From: an uncultured Desulfovibrionaceae bacterium
GTDB lineage: Bacteria; Desulfobacterota; Desulfovibrionia; Desulfovibrionales; Desulfovibrionaceae
Assembly: GCA_944325195.1 (NCBI GenBank)
Contig: CALUZB010000010.1
Span: forward strand, 1 to 49,760
Direction: 5' to 3'
DNA length: 49,760 bases
Within the stretch, counting starts at the first letter, position 1, and every line of letters begins with the position of its first letter. This document shows positions 35,004 through 43,213 of this stretch, in pieces. The position numbers were made by a program, and so were the translations under genes. The notes below the pieces were generated by a model. The model was not told the origin of the DNA and did not search any database. It saw only the letters and a program-made list of their open reading frames with translations.

Positions 35004-36432
35004 TGAGCTTACCCTCCCGCTTGTCTCTAGGACGGATATAGAAGAAGTAATACAGCAGCGCAAATGTTACAAACGATCCCACCACAACCTGATTGCTGCT
35101 TTCCTGCGACGCAATTGCCACAATCAGGAAGCCGGTTACCAGAATGGGCGGTAACGGGAACAGGGGCATTCTGAACGGTCTGGTAATGCCCGGGTTCTTA
35201 CGGCGGCTGTTAATGGAACCGATAGCCACAAGCATGTACACTATCGCCGCCGACATGCCGCCGTAGGTGACCAGATCCACCATTGTGTTTGAAAATACCA
35301 TTAATGAACAGACCAGACCCACCACCACTGTGCAAGCCCAAGGAGTCTGGCGCCTGGACACCTGCCCCAGAAACCGGTTAAGCGGTTCCGGCCAGATCCG
35401 GTCGCGCGCACCGGTGAAAATTACCCGCGACATATAGGTGATTACCACAGTCTGGCAACTGAACGAGGCAATAATAATCCCTATATTGATCAGATCTGCA
35501 CCCATTCGGCCCATGTACGATTCTGCAATGTAGAGATACGGTGAGGAAGATCCCAGAAAAGCCGCCAAGTCCGGAGCGGCGATGGCGCCCATAGTCATGC
35601 AGATTACCACCAGAAAGACAGTGCACAGGGCCGTAACTAAAACAGCCTTACCCACATTGCGGCATGAGCCTTTTGTTTCTTCCGAGAAGCCCAGCGAAGC
35701 CGGGTAACCGTCAATGGCCGCGCACATGATGCCCAGACCAAGCAGCACCCCCATAAATGATACCGGGACCAGACTGATGCCGTCGCCGCCAAGCATCACC
35801 GGGTCAAACATCACTTCACTTAAGGGGCGCATGGGGTTGGCGAAACAAATGTAAAGGAAAACAAAAATCACTATCAATTGCAGGGCCAGGAAAAATTTGG
35901 CCACCAGGTTGCTGGTGACGATATTATTCAGACCGATCAGTAAAGAAAGAATCAGGGCAATAGCGGCAATCACGCTGGTAGCCAGCTCTGACTGCGGCAA
36001 GGCGGGGAAAAGTTCCTGCAAATAAATCCCAAGCCCCATGGAAATTGCCGGCGGATAAATAAAAGCCTGAATCATGAAGGTGAACACAGCAACAAAAGCC
36101 AACGGCCGGGGCAGCATATATTTCACCAGCGAATACAAGCCGCCTGAAACCGGGTAAACGGAGCCGGCCTCCGCTAAAATGAGCCCGATGAGGCAGACAT
36201 TGATGCCTTGCATCCAGGCGGCTCCGATAGCGCCGGTTCCCGCCACGCTGAAAGCCGCCAGCCCATACAAAAACGCGGCCATAACCGGGGCCACGTTCGA
36301 CAGTCCCATCACCACATTGCCGAACACAGTCAGGCGCCGGTCAAGCACCTGTTTGTAGCCAAGCTGCTCAAGGCGTCGCTGAGCCCCGTCTTCCGCCGAA
36401 TCGACGAAAACCTGTTCCTTTAAATCACTCAT
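34996..36432 (-). CDS. APC-superfamily amino-acid permease
   Basis: 478 aa, about 12 membrane spans, N-terminal cytoplasmic tail. Signature elements: the GLSNVAPVMAAFLYGLAAFS opening with the first broken helix, AEAGSVYPVSGGLYSLVKYM, and the FMGVLLGLGIMCAAIDGYPA SLGFSEETKGS repeat of APC/cationic amino-acid transporters. Start ATG with GGGG site. First gene of the unit with SDR 3, SDR 2 and SDR 1. The 15-base motif shared with modules A and C lies about 240 bases upstream, linking this operon to the amidinotransferases. A role in amino-acid or guanidino-compound uptake or exchange is an inference from position. Confidence 0.82.
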   Translation of the reverse strand: MSDLKEQVFVDSAEDGAQRRLEQLGYKQVLDRRLTVFGNVVMGLSNVAPVMAAFLYGLAAFSVAGTGAIGAAWMQGINVCLIGLILAEAGSVYPVSGGLYSLVKYMLPRPLAFVAVFTFMIQAFIYPPAISMGLGIYLQELFPALPQSELATSVIAAIALILSLLIGLNNIVTSNLVAKFFLALQLIVIFVFLYICFANPMRPLSEVMFDPVMLGGDGISLVPVSFMGVLLGLGIMCAAIDGYPASLGFSEETKGSCRNVGKAVLVTALCTVFLVVICMTMGAIAAPDLAAFLGSSSPYLYIAESYMGRMGADLINIGIIIASFSCQTVVITYMSRVIFTGARDRIWPEPLNRFLGQVSRRQTPWACTVVVGLVCSLMVFSNTMVDLVTYGGMSAAIVYMLVAIGSINSRRKNPGITRPFRMPLFPLPPILVTGFLIVAIASQESSNQVVVGSFVTFALLYYFFYIRPRDKREGKLND

Positions 36433-36871
36433 CAGGCATACCCCTTTCTTAAGTGTTGTTTAGAGCGGACTTATTTCAGAATTGAGTTTTTCAAATCAAA
36501 GCAACTGCCGGATTCAGGAAATAACTGCCCGTCAAATGTCCCTTAAGCATAGGCAGAATCTTCAATCCGGCCTCAGCCCCCCCTTCCATGCCAGTTGGTC
36601 ACTCACGCGCCGTTCTACAGACATAGTTAAGTATATATATTCCAGCTTCTAAAAAATATAGCAAGTCTGTTACGGTAACTTACTTAGATATTTCGCTACA
36701 CAAAGTGCACGAAACCCATTATGAAACAGCTCCTGAACAGACAAATTATCTACCTTCAAACAGGGACAACCGCCTGAAACAAGCCGACAGATTTATAGAA
36801 ACACCCTTCAAGCGATTAAAAATAAGAGACTCAATCTGGGATAGATAGATAGATAGATAAATGAATTGGAA
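36433..36871. other. intergenic between the APC operon and regulator C
   Basis: 439 bases with no gene. Contains the 15-base motif at 36669, AT-rich promoter-like sequence around 36630-36700 for the APC operon, and a short (ATAG)n run at about 36841-36860. Confidence 0.4.
36669..36683 (+). promoter_or_regulatory. candidate operator, motif copy 3 (GTTACGGTAACTTAC)
   Basis: Same 12-of-15 pattern as the sites at 10053 and 38603. In this copy the first 11 bases form a palindrome (GTTAC-G-GTAAC). It is 237 bases upstream of the permease start, on the only control region of the APC/SDR operon. Confidence 0.5.
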
Positions 36872-38581
36872 TTAAAGCCCCGATTTATGCAGGCCAATCA
36901 TCAGTTTTTCAACAGATTGGGGTTGGAAGAACAGTCGCAGCATGGCTTTTTCGCCTATTTTACGGAAATCCGGCTCTATTTTCAGCAGGTTTTTAATCTC
37001 TGCCCGGCCTTCTGCTTTCTGACCAAGCATACCGTGGGCGGCCGCCCGCATTAACGGTCCCCACATGAACTGCGCCGTGGTGATGTGCTTTGCTTCCGCC
37101 AGCGCCTGTTCATACTCCTGATGTATAAAATGCACAATAAACGGCGCACTGCGGTACCAACTGGGAATATGCGGATTCAAACGTAATGCCCTGGTAAGCA
37201 TTTCCAGGCCCTCCTCCGTTTTACCGATCATTGCCAGCTTTTTCCCCGCTGTAGCCATGATATTTGTATTGGCGTTATTCAACTCCAGAGCCCGATATAC
37301 TGATTCGAGAAACTCTTTTTCCTCACGGCGCAAGTAATAGTTGTACGCTTTCGCCCAATGCGCATACTGACAATTACCGTCCAGTTCTATGGCCTGGTTA
37401 GCCAAAAGAAGCGAATACTCAAGTGCATCTTCAACCACGTTTAAGCCCCACTGGTAACGGGAAGCATATACATCTGAGAGCATTGCCTTGGTAGTGGCGT
37501 AACCCGGGTCCAATTCTATCGCCCGTTCAAGGGCGGTTTTAGCCGCCACAAACCGCTCTGTGGTAAGAGAAATCAGCCAATGATGATAGTAAAGCATTGC
37601 TTCATACACCTTAAGATCGGCCGGACTTTTCTCCGCCTGCTCCATCAGCAACATTCGATTGATCAATCCGAAACTGTCGCCTATCCGGGCAGCCACTTGC
37701 TGGGTAATGGCGTCCTGGATTTCAAATAAAGAATCATTACTCAGGCGGCCCTCAAAACGTTCCGCCCAAACCTGAGACTGATTGGTTGAATCCAGCAGAT
37801 ATATGCGCAATCGCAGTTCGTTCAGCCCAGCGCCGCCAACCTGGGCGCTCCCGCCCACGATAAAACGGGCATTGATTTGTTTGGCGGCCCTGAATATATC
37901 CGGCTCATCGCCGGTTCCGGGAAGCACGCTCATCAAGACCACCGACAATTCATCAAAACGGGTAAGCGCTATACCGATTTCCTCGGTCAGACCCAATAAA
38001 AATTCACTCAAGGCCCTATGCTCACCAATGGATTTAAACGGTGCCACCAATACCGTTGGCCGACTTTCAATTCTGCTCTGTTGATTTTGCGCCCGTGGCC
38101 AGGCTTGTTCAAGCTCAGCCAACCTGGACTTGTCTGACGATTTCATCGGGGGGGCCAGTCCGGATTTTGTTCTGGCACTTGGAAAATAAGAAAACTGAGG
38201 AAGATAAGACCCTTTGGGCAAAATGATTTTAACTTTATCGCTGTTTACTGATGTAAAGTAGTAATGCTCCAGTTTATTTCTCAGTCGGCCCGCAGCCACT
38301 CTGATGGAAGGGTTTAGTGATGAGTCGAAATCCAGGCCCAGTTCGAACACATCAACAGCCACACTGTAAGCTTTAATCTGCTTGCCTCGCCCGGCCAGTG
38401 TTTCTTCCACCACATAGCTCAGAAAGCCGCGCAATCTTTCAGACGCCAAAAATTCAGGACTGTTAAGTATCAACTCGAGCTGCTCGAGAATTTCGGACTT
38501 AGTCGGGCGTGAATTAGCCAAGATAATCCCCTCATCCCTTTTAATTTTATCTAGCACACATTCCCGACTAAACGCAATCAT
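36872..38581 (-). CDS. one-component regulator with TolB-like and TPR domains (module C)
   Basis: 569 aa. N-terminal putative DNA-binding domain about 28-135: SPEFLASERLRGFLSYVVEE, TLAGRGKQIKAYSVAVDVFE, PSIRVAAGRLRNKLEHYYF and the wing IILPKGSYLPQFSYF. TolB-like domain about 170-310 (RPTVLVAPFKSIGEHRALSE, FIVGGSAQVGGAGLNELRLR). TPR-like repeats to the end, e.g. AKTALERAIELDPGYATTKA. Of the three regulators this one is nearest to the common TPR/TolB-like regulators. Divergent from amidinotransferase C; the intervening 121 bases hold motif copy 2. Confidence 0.78.
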   Translation of the reverse strand: MIAFSRECVLDKIKRDEGIILANSRPTKSEILEQLELILNSPEFLASERLRGFLSYVVEETLAGRGKQIKAYSVAVDVFELGLDFDSSLNPSIRVAAGRLRNKLEHYYFTSVNSDKVKIILPKGSYLPQFSYFPSARTKSGLAPPMKSSDKSRLAELEQAWPRAQNQQSRIESRPTVLVAPFKSIGEHRALSEFLLGLTEEIGIALTRFDELSVVLMSVLPGTGDEPDIFRAAKQINARFIVGGSAQVGGAGLNELRLRIYLLDSTNQSQVWAERFEGRLSNDSLFEIQDAITQQVAARIGDSFGLINRMLLMEQAEKSPADLKVYEAMLYYHHWLISLTTERFVAAKTALERAIELDPGYATTKAMLSDVYASRYQWGLNVVEDALEYSLLLANQAIELDGNCQYAHWAKAYNYYLRREEKEFLESVYRALELNNANTNIMATAGKKLAMIGKTEEGLEMLTRALRLNPHIPSWYRSAPFIVHFIHQEYEQALAEAKHITTAQFMWGPLMRAAAHGMLGQKAEGRAEIKNLLKIEPDFRKIGEKAMLRLFFQPQSVEKLMIGLHKSGL

Positions 38582-38602
38582 CCTTTATATATAAACAGCC
38601 TG

Positions 38603-38617
38603 GTTACGGTTACATAC
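38603..38617 (+). promoter_or_regulatory. candidate operator, motif copy 2 (GTTACGGTTACATAC)
   Basis: Third member of the 15-base pattern, 86 bases before amidinotransferase C and 22 before regulator C, i.e. over the promoter zone of the regulator. Such a position fits autoregulation (inference). Confidence 0.5.
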
Positions 38618-38702
38618 TATTATCCTTTTTAATTTTTGCTATTCTTACAGCCGATGGGACGATTCATATACGTCCGTTTAATTACTTTAACAGGAGCTGA
38701 TT

Positions 38703-39878
38703 ATGGCTAAAATAGTTAATTGCTGGAATGAATGGGATCCGCTGAAGCGTGTGGTGGTGGGCAGACCTGAGGGAACCTGGATTGCCAATCCGGAGCCGGG
38801 GTGGATGTACAACTGCGCCGCCGGTGGAATGGGGCTTGGCTATTATGGTAAATTCCCGGAAGACATGGTTAACGATGCCATAGAACAGCAGGACAGTTTC
38901 ATCAAAATGATGGAGAAGCGGGGAATAACCGTTGATCGGGTGAGCGTGCCTTCATCTTATATGGATGAACGCGGCTATGCCACCCCCGACTGGACGCAGG
39001 CCACCGCACAAGGGGTGAACAACCCGCGCGATCTGTTCCTGCCCCTTGGCAATGAAATTATGGAAGCCCCAGGCAGCCGCCGCGCCCGTTTCTTTGAATA
39101 TCTCTGCATGCGCGACTTATTTGAGCAATGGTTCAAAGAAGACCCTGATTTTATGTGGACCGCCGCCCCGCGCCCCCGACTCACAGAAAAATCGTATGTA
39201 CCCAATTATTTCTGGAACTATGAATGGGTTTGGGACGATGAAACCAAGCGTGAAAAAATGCTCAACTGGGAATTTCATCTTACCGAAAAAGAACCGATGT
39301 GGGATGCGGCCGACGCCTGCCGGGCCGGGAAAGATATTTTCTGGCAATGTTCCTCCGTAACCAATAAAGCCGGCATGGAATGGCTGCGCCGCTATCTTAC
39401 CGGCAGAGGCTTCCGTTTGCATCCGGTGATTTTCGACTCTACCCCGGCCGGGTATTTTCACCCCTGGCACATCGATGTGGTGTTGACCCTGCCTTGCCCG
39501 GGAATGGCCATTGTAAGCGCCAAGAAGCCCATTTATACCGAGGCCGTGACCGAACTGTTCAAAAAGAACGACTGGGAAATTATCATTGCCGAAAATCCGG
39601 TTTATCATTGGAAAGACAAATTGACGCTTTCCAGCACTCCGCGCGGACAAGGCATGGACGGCCCCAACTGGATTTCCATGAACACCTTCTCACTTGACCC
39701 GAAAACCATTTGCGTGGGCGACAAAGAAACTGCGTATATGGAACAGTTGAACAAGCTTGGCTTTGAGGTAGTGCCGGTGGCCTATGAAAAAGTGTACCGG
39801 TTTGGTGGAATGCTCCATTGCACTACCCTTGATGTCTATCGCGAAGGCAACTGTGAAGACTATTTCCCAAATCAGTAA
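38703..39878 (+). CDS. AGAT-family amidinotransferase (module C)
   Basis: 391 aa, same family as A and B but the most diverged of the three, especially in residues 21-58, 81-105 and 302-325. All catalytic elements remain: NNPRDLFLPLGNEIMEA, APRPRL, WDAADACRAGKDIF (Asp201/Asp204), HPWHIDVV (His256, Asp258) and LHCTTLD (Cys373). The DANE motif of A, B and human AGAT is GDKE here, a likely active-site-rim change, and the loop around 310-325 is rebuilt (SSTPRGQGMDGPNW). A different acceptor from A/B is therefore plausible. The ATG is preceded by CAGGAGC 5-6 bases away. It has no adjacent MFS gene; a DMT transporter and a creatininase follow instead. Confidence 0.9.
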   Translation: MAKIVNCWNEWDPLKRVVVGRPEGTWIANPEPGWMYNCAAGGMGLGYYGKFPEDMVNDAIEQQDSFIKMMEKRGITVDRVSVPSSYMDERGYATPDWTQATAQGVNNPRDLFLPLGNEIMEAPGSRRARFFEYLCMRDLFEQWFKEDPDFMWTAAPRPRLTEKSYVPNYFWNYEWVWDDETKREKMLNWEFHLTEKEPMWDAADACRAGKDIFWQCSSVTNKAGMEWLRRYLTGRGFRLHPVIFDSTPAGYFHPWHIDVVLTLPCPGMAIVSAKKPIYTEAVTELFKKNDWEIIIAENPVYHWKDKLTLSSTPRGQGMDGPNWISMNTFSLDPKTICVGDKETAYMEQLNKLGFEVVPVAYEKVYRFGGMLHCTTLDVYREGNCEDYFPNQ

Positions 39879-39894
39879 ATTAAGCGGTGCAGAA

Positions 39895-39919
39895 TTAGGG
39901 CGGAGCGTATCCGCCCTAA
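39895..39919 (+). terminator. hairpin after amidinotransferase C
   Basis: Perfect arms TTAGGGCGGA (39895-39904) / TCCGCCCTAA (39910-39919) with a 5-base loop, 16 bases past the stop. Followed by CCGGCCTTCCTT rather than a T run. A likely weak terminator or 3'-end stabiliser. Confidence 0.65.
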
Positions 39920-40149
39920 CCGGCCTTCCTTGTAATGGCGTTTTGCCTTGAACATATCTGTAAATTGCCGCCTTGGAAACAATGAAGCAAGGTAAGCCGG
40001 GTTCTTACGCCAAACGGACATGCTCTGGAAGGAAAGCCACTTAACTGTCATGCAGGCGGGGTTGCCGTCCAGGCTGAGTTATGCCCATAGTGCGGCAAAT
40101 CAATTGATTTATCGAAACCAGGAACCGCTGTTCCGTTAAGGGGAGATTA

Positions 40150-41031
40150 ATGTCGCTAAAAACCGGCAATAGTACACTTATAGGCAAAGGCCCTCTTCTG
40201 GTAATTGCCGGAGCATTATGCTTCTCAACAACAGGCACGTCTCAGGCGCTTGCCCCGGAGGGAGCGAGCCCAATGGTTATCGGCGCCTTGCGGCTCTGGG
40301 TAGGCGGGCTGGCCATGTTGGCCTGGTGTGCGTTCACCCGTCAGATGCCCCGGATTGCCGTCTGGCCGAAATGGCTCACTTTAATTTCAGCGCTCGGCAT
40401 TTTAATCTATCAGATTACTTTCTTCGCGGCTGTGGCCCGCACAGGCGTTGCGGTAGGCACAGTTGTGGCCATCGGCACATCCCCTATCGCCGCCGGCCTG
40501 CTGGGCGCTTTGTTTTTGCGGGAGAAGCCACAGAAAATCTGGTATCCGGCTACATTTGTCGCAATAGTCGGTTTGGCGCTTCTTTCGTTTAGCGACAATA
40601 TCAAAGCCGACCCCTTGGGTTTGATTATGGCTTTGATTGCCGGGTTTTCATACGGTATATATTCGGTATTCAGCAAAAGCCTGGCCAACAAGTACAGCCC
40701 TGTGCAGGTCATGACGGTACTTTTTGCAATCGGGGCCTTGCTCATCACCCCAGTATTTTTTATCTACCCCACCTATTGGATTGCAAGCGCCCCCGGCGTT
40801 CTGGTATCATTGCATCTGGGAATAATCACCACGGCATTGGCCTATACGCTTTATCTTTCAGGGCTCAGGCTTACCCCGGTATCCGCCGGAGTAACCCTTG
40901 GTTTATTTGAGCCGTTTGCAGCGGCCTGCTGGGGCATCTTTCTGCTTAACGAGCCGGTCACGCTGCACCAAATCATCGGGATTATCCTTCTGTTCTCAGC
41001 CACTGCATTGTTGGCCTTAAAAACAAAATAA
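40150..41031 (+). CDS. DMT-superfamily (EamA) transporter
   Basis: 293 aa with ten hydrophobic spans in two EamA repeats (about 12-140 and 155-290). Typical elements are GALCFSTTGTSQAL at the start of repeat one, GALFLREKPQKIWY at its end, and GLFEPFAAACWGIFLLNEPV at the end of repeat two. The family exports or imports amino acids and related metabolites. ATG with GGGGAG 5 bases upstream. Ten bases separate its stop from the creatininase start, so the two form an operon, and it is a candidate carrier for creatine, creatinine or the amidinotransferase product (inference). Confidence 0.85.
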   Translation: MSLKTGNSTLIGKGPLLVIAGALCFSTTGTSQALAPEGASPMVIGALRLWVGGLAMLAWCAFTRQMPRIAVWPKWLTLISALGILIYQITFFAAVARTGVAVGTVVAIGTSPIAAGLLGALFLREKPQKIWYPATFVAIVGLALLSFSDNIKADPLGLIMALIAGFSYGIYSVFSKSLANKYSPVQVMTVLFAIGALLITPVFFIYPTYWIASAPGVLVSLHLGIITTALAYTLYLSGLRLTPVSAGVTLGLFEPFAAACWGIFLLNEPVTLHQIIGIILLFSATALLALKTK

Positions 41032-41041
41032 GGAGACTTAG

Positions 41042-41788
41042 GTGACATCAAGAATGCTTGAAATGACCTGGCAGAAATTTGGAGAAAAAATGCGCAACGG
41101 GGCAGTGGTTATTTTGCCTTTGGGTTCTACCGAGGCGCACGGGTTACATCTGCCTCTGGGGGTGGACGTAATCACTTCCACCGGATTTGCTGAATTGCTG
41201 GCCGGGGAAATAAACGGAGTTATGGCACCGCCCCTTGTTTACGGTTATAAAGGAGAAACCGGGGGTGGGCCGATTTACACCGGCAGTATTGAGCTTAACG
41301 CAGTCACTTTAATCAACCTGGTGCATGATGTGCTGGAAGAACTGGTTGCTGACGGAGCCAAAAAAATTTTCATTATGAACGGGCACTATGAAAATGAGAT
41401 GTTCCTGTTGGAGGCCATGGATTTGATCACCAGGAAATATCCCGATGTAAAAATCGTGGAAAGCGCCTGGTGGGATCAGGTAGATGACGAATTAATCGAG
41501 CAGATCTTCGATGAAGTGCCCTTCCCCGGGTGGACGGTGGAACATGCGGCTATTGCTGAAACCAGCTTAACCATGTACTTTCGCCCCGACCTGGTGCACA
41601 TGGACAGGTTTGTGGAAGAAGAACAAATCAGAGTGCTTAACTACCATGTTTCCCCGCTTAAGCGGGAAATATACCCCAGCCGGGGCGCACCTTCCACTTC
41701 GCGCAGCGCCAGCAGAAAAAAGGGTGAACTGATGGTCGGGAAAATTATGCAGGGCTTTTTAAAAGTAGTAAAGGAAGAATTCAGATAA
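41042..41788 (+). CDS. creatininase (creatinine amidohydrolase)
   Basis: 248 aa. Aligning it from memory with Pseudomonas creatininase gives every expected feature. Metal ligands: Glu31 and His33 (STEAHGLHLPLG), Asp42, then His115 and Glu117 (NGHYEN), then Glu173 (EHAAIAETSL). The two tryptophans that close over creatinine are matched by Trp144 (SAWWDQVDD) and Trp164 (FPGWTVEH). The YGYKGETGGG loop and SRSASRKKGELM tail also match. It is therefore a real creatininase candidate, not just any member of the broad family. It hydrolyses creatinine to creatine in the cytoplasm. GTG start with GGAG 6 bases upstream. It sits in one unit with the DMT transporter behind amidinotransferase C. Confidence 0.88.
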   Translation: MTSRMLEMTWQKFGEKMRNGAVVILPLGSTEAHGLHLPLGVDVITSTGFAELLAGEINGVMAPPLVYGYKGETGGGPIYTGSIELNAVTLINLVHDVLEELVADGAKKIFIMNGHYENEMFLLEAMDLITRKYPDVKIVESAWWDQVDDELIEQIFDEVPFPGWTVEHAAIAETSLTMYFRPDLVHMDRFVEEEQIRVLNYHVSPLKREIYPSRGAPSTSRSASRKKGELMVGKIMQGFLKVVKEEFR

Positions 41789-42066
41789 CTACCAAAAGAT
41801 GCAACACCGGACTGTCATTCCAAATTCAACCGGTATTGACGATAGACAAACTGATTCCTCTACGCCATAAAGAATCCTGAGTCAGTAAAGAATCAATCGG
41901 AAACGCATTCGGTCAGGAATTGAAATTTCAACTTTAAATACTCTGGCGGTTGCCCGCACAATCGCCCTTCATAAGCCTATCTGTATTTATATTGTGCTGG
42001 GGGAATATGGCTTCATCTTTAACTTCATTCTCAAGCGTTACCCCCAAAGGGAATTCAGCTTGATTA
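41789..42066. other. intergenic, no gene recognised
   Basis: No frame or RNA gene; AT-rich in the middle. No terminator of the creatininase unit that I can identify. The lpxC terminator lies at its right end. Confidence 0.35.
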
Positions 42067-42092
42067 AAGGCCCTGTAATGTTACAGGGCCTT
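42067..42092 (-). terminator. rho-independent terminator of lpxC
   Basis: Perfect 12-base arms AAGGCCCTGTAA (42067-42078) / TTACAGGGCCTT (42081-42092) with a 2-base centre. Because of its symmetry it may also serve the plus-strand unit. Minus strand continues TTTAATC. Confidence 0.85.
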
Positions 42093-42111
42093 GACAACGA
42101 TTAGAAGCATC

Positions 42112-43035
42112 TTAAACAGCTTGCCCAATCAATTCGGGGGCAATTTCTAAACTGTCACTGGGGTAAGGCGCTTCAGAGAGACGGGCAGTAACCACGTCCA
42201 TGTAAAGCTCGCGGTTTTCTTCCAGGCGGCGCAGGAAAGCGTTGTTCAATCCATGCCCGGAGCACCTTACATCAAAATATCCTTCCAGAGGCAACCCCAA
42301 AACAGCCATATCCCCGATAAAATCAAGAATTTTATGGCGCACAAACTCATCGGGGAAACGCAGCCCATCCTGATTAAGCACACTGTAATCGTCGAGCACT
42401 ACAGCATTGTCCAGAGATCCCCCCAAGGCCAGACCACTTTTATTCAAATATTCAACTTCTTTCAAGAAGCCGAAGGTGCGGGCCTTGGCCAGACGGTTCA
42501 TGAAACTTTGAGGGGTGACCTCAATATCCATATTCTGCACGCCGATGGCCGGATGAGTAAAATCAATTGTATAATTGATACGCAAACCGTTATAAGGTGC
42601 TGCCTTAATCCATTTGCCTTCCTGCTCGATGCTCACAGGGCGGATAATTTTAGCAACCTTGCGGGGAGATTTCTGACGACGAATACCGGCGCTTTTGAGC
42701 AACAATACGAAAGAGGCCGCGCTTCCATCCATAATCGGAACTTCTCCGCCTCGAATCTCAATTATGATGTTATCAATTTCCAGACCGCGAAGAGCGGCAA
42801 GCAAGTGCTCTACAGTGGAAACAGAAGCGCCGTCCACACTTAAGGTAGTAGCCAGACCAGTGGCTGAAACAGCATAAGGATTTGGCTTAATCTGCCTGAT
42901 TCCGTCCGGGCGATGAACCCGAAAGACTACCCCTGTATCTTCATCTGCAGGCATTAGTTTCAAATCAATCAGCTTACCGCTGTGCAAGCCGATGCCTGAA
43001 CAATCGATTTTTTTGTTAATGGTGGTTTGGTACAT
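42112..43035 (-). CDS. lpxC: UDP-3-O-acyl-N-acetylglucosamine deacetylase
   Basis: 307 aa, normal length. Catalyses the committed step of lipid A synthesis. Zn ligands and catalytic residues visible: STVEHLLAAL (His77), HKILDFIGD (His234, Asp238) and SGHGLNNAF (His261). Also QKTINKKI-type start and SGIGLHSG. ATG is preceded by AAGGGGGG 5 bases away. It shows that the organism is Gram-negative with lipid A. Same strand as the phosphatase gene, with a 178-base gap between them. Confidence 0.96.
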   Translation of the reverse strand: MYQTTINKKIDCSGIGLHSGKLIDLKLMPADEDTGVVFRVHRPDGIRQIKPNPYAVSATGLATTLSVDGASVSTVEHLLAALRGLEIDNIIIEIRGGEVPIMDGSAASFVLLLKSAGIRRQKSPRKVAKIIRPVSIEQEGKWIKAAPYNGLRINYTIDFTHPAIGVQNMDIEVTPQSFMNRLAKARTFGFLKEVEYLNKSGLALGGSLDNAVVLDDYSVLNQDGLRFPDEFVRHKILDFIGDMAVLGLPLEGYFDVRCSGHGLNNAFLRRLEENRELYMDVVTARLSEAPYPSDSLEIAPELIGQAV

Positions 43036-43213
43036 AAATACCCCCCTTGTAGGGTTTATTTGCTTAAGGATAAAGCAAGCTGTGTGCCAAACCTTCCAAA
43101 AACGTAACTATCATAATTTACAGACTATTTTAACAAAGAAAGACAAAAAGGCTGGTGTGTGTTTTTAACACTGTTGGCTTTACTACACACCTATATGAGT
43201 TGTTTTCAGCACA

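Noticed and set aside
36839..36860. Short ATAG tandem repeat downstream of regulator C
   Set aside because: Only about five units in intergenic DNA, not placed in a coding tract or promoter where slippage would matter.
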